Below are positions 1 through 15,290 of a DNA stretch of 64,000 nucleotides, one piece after another. The position numbers and the translations under genes were made by a program. The DNA comes from Unio delphinus (taxonomy: Eukaryota > Mollusca > Bivalvia > Unionida > Unionidae). The notes beneath the pieces were generated by a model. The model saw nothing but the letters and a program-made list of their open reading frames with translations, was not told the origin of the DNA and searched no databases. The first letter of the stretch is position 1; the number at the start of each line of letters is the position of its first letter. The DNA lies in contig JAQISU010000069.1 of NCBI GenBank assembly GCA_029339505.1, forward strand, positions 7,362,501 through 7,426,500. Direction: 5' to 3'.

Positions 1-914
1 ACGGCAAGGCTTTCCCCTGTCACCCACACTTTTCAACATCTACTTGGAGCGCGTCATGAGCGAAGCCCTGGAAAACCACTGTGGGACAGTCCACATTGTA
101 GGACGTAGCATCACCAACCTCCGCTTTGCATAAGACATTGATGGGCTGGCAGGTAGTGAAGATGAGCTTATCACGTTAGTGAAGAACTGGATGAAACGTC
201 GTCCAGATTTGACATGGAGATAAGTGCTGAGAAGACAAAGCTCATGACAAATAGTTGAAAACAAATCTCAACCAAGATTAAAGTCAGAGGACAGAACTGG
301 AAACAGTGGGCCAATTCAAATGTCTTGGTTCTATAATCACCGAAGAGGATCAAAAGCAGAAATGTTGCCACGAGCAGCACAAACAGTAGCAGCTATGTCT
401 AAGCTAAGACCCATCTGGAGAGACAAGAATATCTGTCTGAAAACTAAAATCAGACTATTGAGAGCACCGGTCATCTCAGTCTTTCTGTATTCAAAAGGGC
501 CTTGATCCTGACAGCAGAATTACAACGAAGAATCCAGGCACTTGAAATGTGATGCTACAGCACCATCCTTGGCATCTCTTACATGGACCACATCACAAAT
601 GAAGAGGTGCGTAACACCATCAGGCACACAGTAGGCCATTATGACGACCTCCTCACCACTGTTAAAATGAGAAAGCTGAAATGGCATGGCCATGTCACTA
701 GAGCCAACAGTCTATCCACAACAGTACTGCAGGGTAGTGTTCAAGGTGGTAAAAGGAGAGGTAGGTAGACAGAGAAAAAAGTGGAGTGACAAAATCACAG
801 AATGGACCAGGAAAAGTTTTGCAGAGACACAGGCATTGGCACATGATCGAGACAATTGAAGGGAACTGGTCAGAAGATCGGTAGCACATTGCCTCAACGA
901 CCACATTCGGTCAA
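1..914 (+). pseudogene. Decayed LINE 3' fragment (reverse transcriptase to C-terminus)
   Basis: The fragment enters at the window edge inside the reverse transcriptase of a non-LTR retrotransposon. Frame 2 from base 2 reads RQGFPLSPTLFNIYLE, the RT block before the active site. The catalytic motif follows as FA-stop-DIDG near 127-144, so the first Asp of the usual FADD has become a stop. Later frames carry EISAEKTKLMTNS, QFKCLGSIITEE, AAMSKLRPIWRDKNICLKTK, a broken form of the usual LINE block after the fingers (FLYSKGP), then MDHITNEEVRNTIRH, KMRKLKWHGHVTR and a basic C-terminus running into the tail. At least four frame changes or stops are needed to follow the protein, so it is dead. The family resembles RTE-type endonuclease/RT LINEs (from memory). 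It differs in sequence from the LINE at 26.1 kb. The 5' part lies outside the window. Confidence 0.85.

Positions 915-985
<71 letters not shown>
915..985 (+). repeat. (GAT)n tail of the LINE fragment
   Basis: About 23 uninterrupted GAT/ATG triplets directly follow the last recognisable LINE codons. A short-repeat 3' tail is typical of RTE-type LINEs. Open frames of poly-Met or poly-Ser here are artefacts of the repeat. Confidence 0.9.
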
Positions 986-986
<1 letters not shown>

Positions 987-999
987 GTGTTACAGGTAT

Positions 1000-1295
1000 G
1001 AACTCCTAATATTGAATGTAACATTATATGAAATCGAAATAATGAATGTGCCATGCTTGAAGTCCAAATATTGAAATTGACATGCATGAAATCCAAATAT
1101 TGCATGTGACATGCATGATGTCCAAATATTGGGTGTGATATGCCGGCACTAGAAATATGGAATGTGACAAGCTTGAAGTCTAACTATTGAATGTAATATA
1201 CATTAGATACAAATATTGAATGTGGCATGCAGGAAGCCAACATATTTAATGTGACATGGATAATATCCAAATTTGGAATATCATTCGCATGAAGT
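1000..1295 (+). repeat. Eroded ~30-nt minisatellite
   Basis: The word CCAAATATTG and close variants recur at about 1063, 1093, 1122, 1152, 1182, 1211 and 1240, separated by GTGACATGCATGA-like words. The unit is about 29-30 nt with roughly ten diverged copies. No coding signal. Confidence 0.65.
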
Positions 1296-2832
<1,537 letters not shown>

Positions 2833-4409
2833 TCAATCATCAATGCAGTCCATGAGTAGATGATTACGAATTCATCAGTCCGCAATGCAGTCCATGAGTA
2901 GATTATTACGAATTGATCAATCTTCAATGCAGTCCATGAGTAGATGATTACGAATTCATCAGTTCTCAATGCAGTCCATGAGTAGATTATTACGATTTCA
3001 TCAGCCTTCGGCGCAGTCCTTGAAAAGATGACTACGAATTCTTTCAGTCCTCAATGCAGTCCATGAGTAGATGATAACGAATTCATCAGTCCTCAGTGCA
3101 GTCCATGAGTAGATGCTTACGAATTCATGAGTCTTCAACGCAGTCCATGACTAGATGATTACGAATTCATCAGTCCTCAATGCAGTCCATGAAAAGATAA
3201 CTACGAATTCTTTCAGTCCTCAATGCAGTCCATGAGTAGATGATTACGAATTCATCAGTCCTCAATGCAGTCCATGAGTAGATTATTACGATTTCATCAG
3301 CCTTCGACGCAGTCCTTGAAAAGATGACTACGAATTCATCAGTCCTCAATGCAGTCCATGAGTAGATTGTTACGAATTCATCAGTCCGCAATGTAGTCCA
3401 TGCGTAGATGATTACGAATTCATCAGCCTTCAACGCAGTCCATGAGTAAATGATTACGAATTCATCAGTCCTCAATGCAGTCCATGAGTAGATGATTACG
3501 AATTCATCAGTCTTCAACGCAGTCCATGAAAAGATGACTACGAATTATTTCAGTCCTCAATGCAGTCCATGAGTAGATGATTACGAATTCATCAGTCTTC
3601 TATGCAGTTCATGAGTAGATTAGTACGAATTCATCAGTCCGCAATGTAGTCCATGAGTAGATGATTACGAATTCATCAGTCCGCAATGCAGTCCATGAGT
3701 AGATGATTACGAATTCATCAGTCCTCAATGCAGTCCATGAGTAGATGATTACGAATTCATCAGTCTTCAACGCAGTCCATGAGAAGATGATTACGAATTC
3801 ATCAGTCTTCAACGCAGTCCATGAAAAGATGACTACGAATTCTTTCAGTCCTCAATGCAGTCCATGAGTAGATGATTATGAATTCATCAGTCCTCAATGC
3901 AGTCCATGAGTAAATTGTTACGAATTCATTAGTCCGTAATGTAGTCCATGTGTAGATGATTACGAATTCATCAGCCTTCAACGCAGTCCATGAGTAGATG
4001 ATTACGAATTCATCAGTCTTCAACGCAGTCCATGAAAAGATGACTACGAATTCTTTCAGTCCTCAATGCAGTCCATGAGTAGATGATTACGAATTCATCA
4101 GTCCTCAATGCAGTTCATGAGTAGATTAGTACGAATTCCTCAGTCCGCAATGTAGTCCATGAGTAGATGATTACGAATTCATCAGTCCTCAATGCAGTCC
4201 ATGCGTAGATGACTACGAATTTGTTCAGTCCTCAATGCAGTCCATGGATAGATGATAACGAATTCACCAGTCCGCAATGCAGTCATTGAGTAGATGACTA
4301 CGAATTCTTCAATCCTCAATGCAGTCCATGAGTAGATGACTACGAATTATTTCAGTCCTCAGTGCAGTCATTGAGTAGATGACTATAATGTACTTCAATC
4401 CTCAATGCA
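2833..4409. repeat. 42-nt minisatellite, ~37 copies
   Basis: Unit words are GCAGTCCATGAGTAGATGAT, TACGAATTCATCAGTCCTCAA and variants (CCTTGAAAAG, TTCTTTCAG). Copies differ by about 5-15%. Each unit carries an EcoRI-like GAATTC in its centre. Since 42 is a multiple of three, the minus strand is open over long stretches (3170-3517, 3609-3812, 3802-4023) and would encode a 14-residue repeat of the type TDEFVIIYSWTALR. Variant units recur in the same order (the TTCTTTCAG type after the CCATGAAAAGATGAC type at about 3030, 3210, 3840 and 4050), which suggests multi-unit duplication. Confidence 0.95.
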
Positions 4410-4671
4410 TCTCTGAAACGAGTGGATATTTATGCACCTACCAGAAACCCGTACGAACAACACAAACCACCCAGCTTTTAATCCCCATCTCAGCCAGGTT
4501 TTCAACCAGGGCAGAAATTAGGAGAAATAAAAGGGCAAATTTAAACCTACTGGTTGGTACATAATAGTCAGTGCCGACCAAAGAAAATTGTTTAAACGAA
4601 ATTTTTTCTTTTATTAATTTTTTTAAAATTATTTGGCATCATACTATATGAATCAAAAAGTAACATTAATG

Positions 4672-6300
<1,629 letters not shown>

Positions 6301-7130
6301 CATGGAGGTAACTGTTAAGCTAAGCATTCGTCTTTTGTATTAGGTACAACATCGATTTGTCAGTTTCTTTTGTTTTCTTTGCTTAACTAGAATGGCTTTT
6401 ACAAATTAAACTGCATTTGCCTTGCAGTCCACATAATGTATTCAGATCAATGTCTAGTTTGTTTCCGTTCTTTTAGTGTGTTTGAAGTTCTGCTTCACTT
6501 TCCTGTCTGTAAAATTTCTCTTTTCATCGATCAAACTGTTTTGAATGGCTATCCAAACAGAACTTGTACTTACACAGTCTATATCTAAACCCATCACTTA
6601 TACCCGACAAAGACACACTTTAAATTCACTTTACATCCCGTTAAGTGGCTCTAAATACAAAAATAAAGAGAAAGTAAATATTTAGTTTACATAAAAAGAC
6701 TTCAATTTATATATTGGCGTCTGTTTCAGCGGAGACACAATATCACTTGACATGCGTTTCAGAGGAGACACCGTGTCTCTTGGCACCTGTTTCAGGAGAG
6801 ACACAATATAACTTTTCTCCTTTGAAGAAACCCCACACCACTTCTCATTCGAGACATGTACGTTAAATTTGAATTGTGGGATGGCTTTTTTTCGTATTAT
6901 TAATTTTTAGCCTTTATATCTTATAAAATCAATTTTTGTTTAACGAACCTCGAAACTTTTCTGTTGAATTGTATTCCTTATTGTATCGTAGTCCTTATGA
7001 CTCCAATCGGAATTAAATTTTACTTTCCATTTGCGGATTGTGTTTGGCATCGGTGTCTATTTTCATCCATGTCGTCGTTTTTTCTTTATTTAAAAAAAAA
7101 TGTTATTTCAATTTCAAGCCTGATAAATGT
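6301..7130. other. Noncoding DNA
   Basis: Apart from the short ~45-nt repeat at 6718-6840, nothing is recognised; a 67-codon frame at 6964-7167 overlaps the duplication and has no domain I know. Confidence 0.45.
6718..6840 (+). repeat. Three diverged ~45-nt units
   Basis: TGTTTCAGCGGAGACACAAT, CGTTTCAGAGGAGACACCGT and TGTTTCAGGAGAGACACAAT follow each other at about 45-nt spacing. Confidence 0.6.
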
Positions 7131-7230
7131 CATACTTCACGTTAATGAAAATCAGTGGATTATCTAGAAAGAGAACTTGTCACACTTCACGTTAATGAGA
7201 ATCAACTGATTATCTAGAACGAGAACTTGT
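7131..7230 (+). repeat. 50-nt tandem duplication
   Basis: Two adjacent copies (7131-7180 and 7181-7230) sharing CTTCACGTTAATGA, GATTATCTAGAA and GAGAACTTGT, with about six differences. Confidence 0.85.
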
Positions 7231-7504
7231 TTTGTTTTCTATACAACTGCATCTGAAAATTCGTCAGTTTTGTAAACTAACATGGCTTCATTCGAGACGA
7301 TATGAATCTATCGTTCCCCGACGAATTTTTGCTTCTAAGCAAAAGTAAAATTAGGCTACACGCGTGAGATAAAGTATAAGGACACGTCCTACATTATACC
7401 AAAAAATGTAATATTAAAGCTACATACATGTCTAATCTGTTTTGTTTATAGAAAACGACGAAAGACAAGCATGCCGTAATGATGGCGTAAAGGTGTTTTT
7501 AATA

Positions 7505-8115
7505 AAGAAAACACTGCTTGTTTCTGTTAATCTGTGTCATGGTTTTTTTGTGTTTTGATTTGAAACAAATTGTTGTTTATGTTTATCTGTGTTATGGTTT
7601 GTTTGTGTTTGAAAGTAAATCCATGCCTGTTTATAATGGTATGTGCCATGGTTTGTTTGTGTTCAAAAGAAAACATTGATTGTTTCGAATTGTATGTTTC
7701 TTTGTTTGTGTGTCTGTAAATGAAAGCAATGCTTGTTTATAATTATGTGCGCTATGGTATATTTTCGTTAAAAAAATATTTGTTTTATTTTTATGTGCCA
7801 TGGTTTGTTTGTATTTAAAAGAAACCAGAGCTTGTGTATAATATATGTGACATGATTTGCTTGCGTTTAGAAAGAAAACAAAGCTTGTCTAATATATGTG
7901 ACATGGTTTGCTTGTGTTTAAAAGAAAACAAAGCTTGTATCTAATACATGTGACATGGTTTGCTTGTGTTTAAAAGAAAACAAAGATTGTGTCTAATATA
8001 TGTGACATGGTTTGCTTGTGTTTACAAAGAAAGCATTGCTTCTTTCTAATTATATATGTCTTTGTTGTGTTTAAAATAAAAACCAAGTAAGTTCGAATTA
8101 TATATGTGGTATCGT
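7505..8115 (+). repeat. Eroded ~52-nt minisatellite
   Basis: Recurring words are ATGTGACATGGTTTGCTTG, TGTTTAAAAGAAAACAAAGC and TTGTTTCT. About eleven copies; those between 7840 and 8040 are most alike and the edges are strongly diverged. Confidence 0.8.
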
Positions 8116-9726
8116 TTAGTTGCCCTTTCTACACAAAAACATTTTTCTAAATTGCCAGTGATTGCGTGTTGTTACTCATCAAATTGCAAGGGAATGCCAG
8201 CGTTTGTTACGAAGTGTGTAAGCTTTAGTTTACAAAGGTTTTGAAAGAATATGGTTTTAAAAATTATGAACATTTGAATTTATGCTTCTTTTCGTTCGAT
8301 AACAAAAAGATTGATAATGGTTAATAAAGCCGCTTTAGAAAGTATGATCTTTAAAAAATACTATTGTGGTCATTACAGAGACAAACGTCACGTAACAAAT
8401 TCTTTTAAAGATAATTAGTTTAATTAAGTCTGCCATTTCGTTTTATAACTATGAGAATTTCGTCCTTTTGCTTCACCTAGAGATTTTATCACGTGACAAC
8501 CTTTCATGTTCTATTGGATATTCTTCATTAAAAAAACCTACCAAAGCGTTGTAAAAATGGAGCAAATGAAAGAAGAAACGAAATCGCATAACAAGCTATG
8601 TATTACACCTCGTACTCGTTCGAAATCTATGGTTATAGCTATGGTGACATACCAACGATCTTATATAGCAGATTTGATGTCTTCACCGCGTCCCTATAGA
8701 TGCTTTATTCAGTTCGCATATTTCCTTGCCATATCTAGAATACAATTAGAGATTTCCCAAGTGATCGAGGAGCTAATTATTCTTGACAAGAGCAATAACT
8801 GCTTCATTCGGAATGATGCCTTTCAATGAAAATAACTTACAATACGGACTTACTCTTAATCAACAGATCCAGCAAGCATCTGGTTCACATATTCAAATCA
8901 TTCGCAAAAAATGCATGCTTCCGATCTGGTTTCAAAGTTGGCAGATTCCATTTAGTGTCCGTGATATCACAGACATGACTGTCATGTAAAACGCTTACCA
9001 TAAAAAAATCTTCCGATTGCAATTGACGAAGGAATTTTTATTTGATCTAATTGATGAATGTGGTATTTGGTTCAGAATGGTAGGGATAACTACGCATGCC
9101 CCAAATGTTGACTGGTTTTAACCCAGTCTGTGACACATATCACGTTGGTTAGTTACAACGGACGCTTTAATACACTATCTTCCATAACTTGCACGTACGC
9201 TGCGTGACTTTCTGAAGAAAACGCAGATATAGCATGAGGGGATACAGAACAAGCCACCAATGTATCTACAAACAAAAACTACAGCTTTTTCATGACAATA
9301 GATAAGCATACGTTGTTTCGTGCATAGTATCATATGAATACGTTTGAGATGAACAGCCTTTTAATGCAATTTAAAATAATTGACTTTAACTTAAATTAAT
9401 TATATCAGTATTCATAATGAGAAATGGAGATCGTATGAACGTTAAATAATTTCAGCATCCCATGCTCACATAATGAGAGATTAAAACGTTCCTCTAACTA
9501 CGCTTATGCATATACCGTTATCTAATATTTCAGAACGTGGTTAAGATTAGAATAATAGCATAATAAAACCAATGAAATGTGACATTTGTTATGGTGTATG
9601 TGTTTCATTTCCTCACGAATTTGAAATGTTCCTATCAAACATTCAGTGTGCATTTTAACAGTGTGAAAGAAAGCAAGCAAGAACATCTAAGACAAGATAA
9701 TATTTATGCCAGCATCTTTTGAAACC
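8116..9726. other. Unique noncoding DNA with two overlapping weak frames
   Basis: A 107-codon plus frame (8506-8829, non-ATG start in the computed frame) and a 68-codon frame (8783-8989) overlap. I recognise no motif in either; the second contains QQIQQASGSHIQIIRKKC. They could be chance frames in AT-rich DNA. Nothing else was seen in this stretch. Confidence 0.4.
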
Positions 9727-10032
9727 GCTCCGGTGACCTAGTGGTTAGAGAGTCCGCCTCGGATGCGAGATGCTGTGGGTTCGATCCCTGGCCGAGTCGT
9801 ATCAAAGCTTTTGGAAAATGGCACTAACAGCTGCCTGGCATGGCGCTCAGCATTAAGAGGATGGTGTTAAGACTGGTCGGCCTGGTTTTAGGATAACGTG
9901 ACTGGGTGAAACATCATGTTACATATCTGTATAATGATGCCCCGGTGATGGACATTAATATGAACTGCCGCACTGCAGACATCGTACTAATATGTCTGAA
10001 AAATTGTTAAATACACGTAAAAAATCTAATTC
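9727..10032 (+). mobile_element. tRNA-derived SINE, copy 1
   Basis: A tRNA-like head carries an A box (TGACCTAGTGG, 9734-9744) and a perfect B box (GGTTCGATCCC, 9778-9788), the RNA polymerase III promoter. It is followed by the family body: CACTAACAGCTGCCTGGCAT, GACTGGTCGGCCTGG, ATAACGTGACTGGGTG, GATGCCCCGGTGATGG and CTGCCGCACTGCAGACATCG. The 3' end (GTTAAATACACGTAAAAAATC) runs into (CA)n. Three more copies lie at 20.66, 35.15 and 45.63 kb, all in this orientation. From memory the body is shared by SINEs of several mollusc groups. A SINE encodes no protein. Confidence 0.88.
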
Positions 10033-10034
10033 AC

Positions 10035-10067
<33 letters not shown>

Positions 10068-10080
10068 TGCGCGCGCGCGT
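10032..10080. repeat. (CA)n with (CG)n end
   Basis: CA-rich tract grown from the SINE tail, ending in TGCGCGCGCGCGT. Alternating purine-pyrimidine CA/CG is the classic Z-DNA-prone composition. Confidence 0.85.
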
Positions 10081-12189
10081 CTTCTGAGAAAGGTGATCGA
10101 AAGAAGAGACAGTCGTACAGACGTGGTGTACATATCAGAAAATGACACTTCAGTAATAAACTTGCATCATGAGGATTGAATAATGTCATGATTGCATGAA
10201 ATTTCTGAGCCAAAGTTATTATTTCGTGAACGATTTTCAGACCTACGATGAAATCAATAGGTGAATCAGTGATGACGTGAATTTACAGAACCTTTGAGTG
10301 ACTGTGCAAAATCCCATGCTCAAAAAATCTGTACATAACATGTACATAATGTAATACAGATATCTCCCCCCCCCCCTCCCAGGGAAATGTTTATTAGATG
10401 GCAGTAAAATCGAACAGATTTGCTTTTGAATCTGTAATAATAAGTAAACAAATGTTTTCGTAGTTATTAATTAAGGAGGATTTGACACGCAATAATAAAT
10501 AAATCATCAGGCATGAGACAGACGAAAATTGAAGCAGCATCATGTAGAATTTTCCATGGTACTGTATTTCATGAATATCATCTATTCGTGAATAATAAAT
10601 GCAATTACAAAATTGAATAATATACCGATCAGCATGTCTTATATACCTAATTAACGATTACGGCATTATACTACCTTGTAATACGGTTATCTCGACGATT
10701 TGAAACTAATTAGATCATTATGTATCACGTGACCAGATAAGGTTGAAGAGATACTACACAAAGGACTAAGAGCCGAAGCAGATACGATAAAATAACGTTT
10801 CCGTTGCAATTAGTCCTTTTATTAGAAATTCCGTACCGTTTTCACCTTATGAAACGCGATTTTGCACGCAGGTAGTCTCATTAGAGCTATGCAAATGCGT
10901 TTCAGTCAGGTAGAAAGAGTGCTTGGATGTGCAATATATCCATATTGAATTGTAATTAAAGCAGTTACGTGGCATCAACTTCAGCCCGTTCTTACAGGAT
11001 AAACCAGTGACATCATTTCAACTTTTTCAGAAATAAGGGGATCAAAATATTACGGGTTTGTTAATTTTTGTAGATAGGCTACATCAATTTTACAGTACAT
11101 GCAAATTTCCTTTCATAACCTGCCCTTATGAGCTCCCTGAGATAAACCGAAGACACAATGTCGTAACTGCAGGAAGCAGAAAACACCGTGTCAGCAGCCA
11201 TCTATCTTTACAAGGAATGCAAAATGCAATGCAAAAAGCACTAAACGCTGTGTAAATGACCGCGAAATCTCTACACTGGCTGCAATGTGTAATGCAAACA
11301 GTGCAAAACGCCGCGTCTGTAGACGTGATATCTTTACATTGATTACAATGTGTAAACAACTCTAAAAATTCTTGTTGAAAACGTGGACTCTAAGATTTAA
11401 ATATTATTTTATATGATACATATAAAATGTATTTCATATTCGTTCAAGGTTAATTGAATAAAGTGTTTCAATTTACTTACGTGTGACAGTTTTTTCTTAC
11501 AATTTTGCCTTTAGTAATTGGAATGTGCGGTTTACGAAACGATCACGAGAATGCGAAACACAAATACATAAAAATGATCGAATAACAATTGTTATCGAAC
11601 ATCAAACATTATCAACGCGCTGTAGTTGTATCTCCGATAATTGGCAGTTTGAACAAGTCGTAAAATGTGAAATTCTTGAAAATAATAGGACAAATGTTAA
11701 TATTAAGTAACTATTTTGCGCGAAATCGAGGTATTACAGAGACGAATTTACCATTTTTATTTTGTAATTTTCCAATTTCATAATAAATCTAATTAGTCTT
11801 CAACTTTTGATTTAGATGTCTTTACCAAATTTGATCATGTTATACGTTATAATGTCCAGTCTGTCCATCGCTGCTAAATAAAATCCGATAGGAAGGCTTT
11901 GACCACCATTAAAGTTTACTTCATCGGTGAAGGAATAAAACAAAAAAAGTCAAAAAGTTTTTAAAGTTGGACAGAGACTACCAGGCTCTTTTAATTTAGC
12001 GCTACTTTCTCAGAATTACATTACTTAATGCTCTGATTTCTTGTTTTCTTTTTTTATATATATATATATTTCCATGTTTCGGTTTGAAAAAGAAGTGCTC
12101 CGATTGGAAAGTTTCATTGTTTTTGAAGACAAATTTGATGTACCTCAATTCAATTACTATACCGTCTAGTGTTGTGGTTTTGTGTGGTT
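10081..12189. other. Noncoding DNA
   Basis: Contains a C-rich run near 10366-10380 and, at 11150-11355, two or three strongly diverged ~70-nt units around AAACACCGTGTC, AAACGCTGTGTAA and AAACGCCGCGTCTG followed by TCTTTACA and CAATGTGTAA. Short frames at 11058-11359 and 11483-11710 have no recognisable motif. Confidence 0.45.
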
Positions 12190-12375
12190 AACAGTTAGTT
12201 AAGCACATGAGAGACTACACATGCCGGGCGTTAGATTTGGCGTAGGAATAACGCATGTTGAGGCCAAGAAGTACCACCAATCCAAAAGAAGCTACTAGCA
12301 AGCTATCTCACGTTTCCACGTCGCTCAAGCCGAGACTCGAACCCATGCGGACCACCTTTGTACCTTCAGTTGGCA
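12190..12375 (-). mobile_element. Possible second tRNA-derived SINE type
   Basis: On the minus strand the sequence reads GGTCCGCATGGGTTCGAGTC near 12330-12352, with a good B box (GGTTCGAGTCTC). A compact, locally GC-richer body follows to about 12190. The A box is not clear and no second copy exists in the window, so this could be a lone SINE or a tRNA half. Confidence 0.35.
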
Positions 12376-13160
12376 TTTAAGTAAAGATAGTATACAAACA
12401 AAATTAAAATATTGATAAACGAATATTTAATACACACAAATATGCAACTACCTTGGTTATCAAGATTATGTTAAGTCGATGGGCAAGTATCGTATTTAAA
12501 ATGCCTCTCTCATCCAATCAATGAAGACGTAGTAGTATGGCATTTAAATAGATGCAGATGAGGTGGAAACGATGCCTAAGATTTTATGTAGTCATTGGAC
12601 CAAAAAACCTAAAGGAAAACTACTTGGTATGCATGATCAGCAAGAATTGACTTTTATATTCAAAACTTCCATTCATTATGTTTGACGGTGAAGGTTATTC
12701 TAAAATATTACTTGGTTTTTCTGTGAAATATTTTGTTTTTCGTAATTTACAAACCATTTAAAGGAATTGTCATAGATGGAACGTAGATGAAATAAATCCT
12801 ATCCCTATTATCACCTTTATTCTACTTCCTTTCCTGCCACTGAATCTTAATCAAGGTAACGGGAATATTTTCGTCAGATTGCACTACAAAGTTTTCTGAT
12901 GGTAATGCCAATTATGCCTGTGAAATCAGTGTTACCATAATTCAACCGTAAACTCCAATATCAATGTTGCCATAAACTCGATTGGAAAATCCCAAACTAG
13001 TGTTTTTCACTTCTTTCCACAGCTTTGATTAAGACAATTTACAGTTGTGAACACTAAAAATAGTTCTGTCTTTCCAGGCTATGAACCGTCCACGGAATGG
13101 CTGCCGTCCTGGAAATGTATAATCAGTGATATTAACAGATCATCTCCATATACATTGTAT

Positions 13161-13162
<2 letters not shown>
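12376..13162. other. Unique noncoding DNA
   Basis: No repeat, gene or RNA signal recognised. Confidence 0.45.

Positions 13163-13227
<65 letters not shown>
13163..13227. repeat. (TC)n microsatellite
   Basis: About 32 uninterrupted TC units; it causes Ser-Leu and Arg-Glu frames on the two strands. Confidence 0.98.
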
Positions 13228-13228
<1 letters not shown>

Positions 13229-13878
13229 GTCAACGTCGCAAGCTTTTCTGGTACTGGTTGTCGTACTTGGAATGACGATTTAACAGTAAAACAGTGTCCC
13301 AACATATTCAAATAACAACAGACCATGTAAAATTAACATCATTCACAATGTTTGGTTCAGATCTAAAAACAAGTTTATTTACCGTTCGTAATGGGAATAA
13401 AATACATCGGATTAATGATTGTATGCATTAGCATATTTTTAAAGCGGTTTAAGCAAACAATAATTCGAAAGTGTAGCATGTCCGATGAATATGAATACCA
13501 CGAAAGTATATCATGTCCAATAAATAGTGTGTGTGTCTGTCTGTCTTCCTGTGTGTGTGTGCGTACGTGGGTGTTGGATTTTAAAGTAGTTTTAACAATT
13601 TTCAATCTTATCGCTACAATGTCAGCAATGTGGCAGTTCATAGTGATGCCTAGCACCTTGGCATGACACCTTATTCATGTAACATCGTTACCCACTCAGT
13701 AACATTATCCCGTCGTTCTGGAGAGTTGTTTTAAAACAGTATTTGTATGCAAACTTACTCGTAGAAAGTACTTACGATATCAAGAGATAAAGGGGATGAA
13801 ACACGAGTTTATGCTTATTTACATTTATAACCACACGAACACATCTCTCTACTAAGATAATATTACTGACGTATGTAG

Positions 13879-13880
<2 letters not shown>
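13228..13880. other. Noncoding DNA
   Basis: Two frames of 91-93 codons lie opposite each other at 13375-13666, one per strand, sharing a short GT-rich stretch. They shadow each other and neither shows a motif I know. Confidence 0.4.
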
Positions 13881-13956
<76 letters not shown>

Positions 13957-13975
13957 CATACATAGATACATACAA
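13881..13975. repeat. (TA)n(CATA)n microsatellite
   Basis: About 36 TA units followed by TACATACATACATAGATACA. Confidence 0.97.
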
Positions 13976-14277
13976 CATTGCACACATACGGATGAAAAAT
14001 TCAAAGAAAAGTGTACGTAAGTATACTAATAGACAATAAAAGACAGAGCACAGAAACATCCGTGGCTATTGAGAAATGGTAGAGACTTTTAACTTTACGT
14101 CAGTTTATATCTGACTGGTACCTGGTCAGACGTATTAGAAGTGTATTAGGAAGGGGTCAATACTAAAACATGATTTGTAACTTTTAATGCTTGGACCAAC
14201 TAAATACCTTCTCACAGACCTCAAGTAATTACAAAGGGAGACCCATTATTGACTAAGACATATCTGTATCAATGACA

Positions 14278-15290
14278 GTGTATATATTGTATGGTCCTCG
14301 GTACCCATTAGTAGTTGATACATGACTATATGTTGTTATATTAAACAAAGTACAGTCAGTACTACCCATTAGTAACTGAAACATGTTTATACTTTGGAAC
14401 AATGTATCAAGTATCTATTGTACGGTTAATGATACGCATTATTAACGAAGACATGTCTATGCTTTAGACAATGTATATATTGTACGGTTAATGATACTCA
14501 TTATTAACGAAGACATGTCTATACATTATACAATGTATATATTGTACGGTTAATGATACTCATTATTAACGAATACATGTCTATACTTATACAATGTATA
14601 TATTGTACGGTTAATGATACTCATTATTAACGAAGACATGTCTATACTTATACAATGTATATATTGTACGGTTTATGATACTCATTATTAACGAAGACAT
14701 GTCTATACATTATACAATGTATATATTGTACGGTTAATGATACTCATTATTAACGAAGACATGTCTATGCTTTAGACAATGTATATATTGTACGGTTAAT
14801 GATACTCATTATTAACGAAGACATGTCTATACTTATACAATGTATATATTGTACGGTTATTGATACTCATTATTAACGAAGGCTTGTCTATACATTATAC
14901 AATGTATATATTGTACGGTTAATGATACTCATTATTAACGAAGACATGTCTATGCTTTAGACAATGTATATATTGTACGGTTAATGATACTCATTATTAA
15001 CGAAGACATGTCTATACTTATACAATGTATATATTGTACGGTTAATGATACTCATTATTAACGAAGACATGTCTATACATTATACAATGTATATATTGTA
15101 CGGTTAATGATACTCATTATTAACGAAGACTTGTGTAAGCTTTATATAATGTATATATTGTACGGTACTTGATACCCATTATGAAGGAACACATGTTTAT
15201 TCTTTAAACAACGTATATATTGTACGGTTAATGATACCCATTATTAACGAAGACATGTCTATACTTTAAACAATGTACCTATTGTACGGT
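14278..15290 (+). repeat. 62-nt satellite with 185-nt higher-order units
   Basis: About 16 monomers of 61-62 nt with the words TGTATATATTGTACGGTTAA, TGATACTCATTATTAACGAA and GACATGTCTATA. Monomers are told apart by the last segment: A = ATGCTTTAGACA, B = ATACATTATACA, C = ATACTTATACA. From about 14640 they run C-B-A-C-B-A-C-B. C-type words start at 14641, 14826 and 15011, exactly 185 nt apart. Edge monomers (14278-14450 and 15120-15290) are diverged. Confidence 0.95.

Noticed and set aside
856..1105. Poly-Met and poly-Ser frames
   Set aside because: Artefacts of the (GAT)n tail.
3170..4023. Minus-strand frames with a 14-residue repeat as a repeat protein gene
   Set aside because: They follow only from the 42-nt unit length; there is no start context, no nonrepetitive domain and no conserved frame across the whole array.
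8506..8989. Two overlapping plus frames (107 and 68 codons) as genes
   Set aside because: Non-ATG start in the first, no motif, no splice or poly(A) context; of a length expected by chance in AT-rich DNA.
10366..10380. C-run as an i-motif or quadruplex site
   Set aside because: A single homopolymer-like run without the four separated tracts such structures need.
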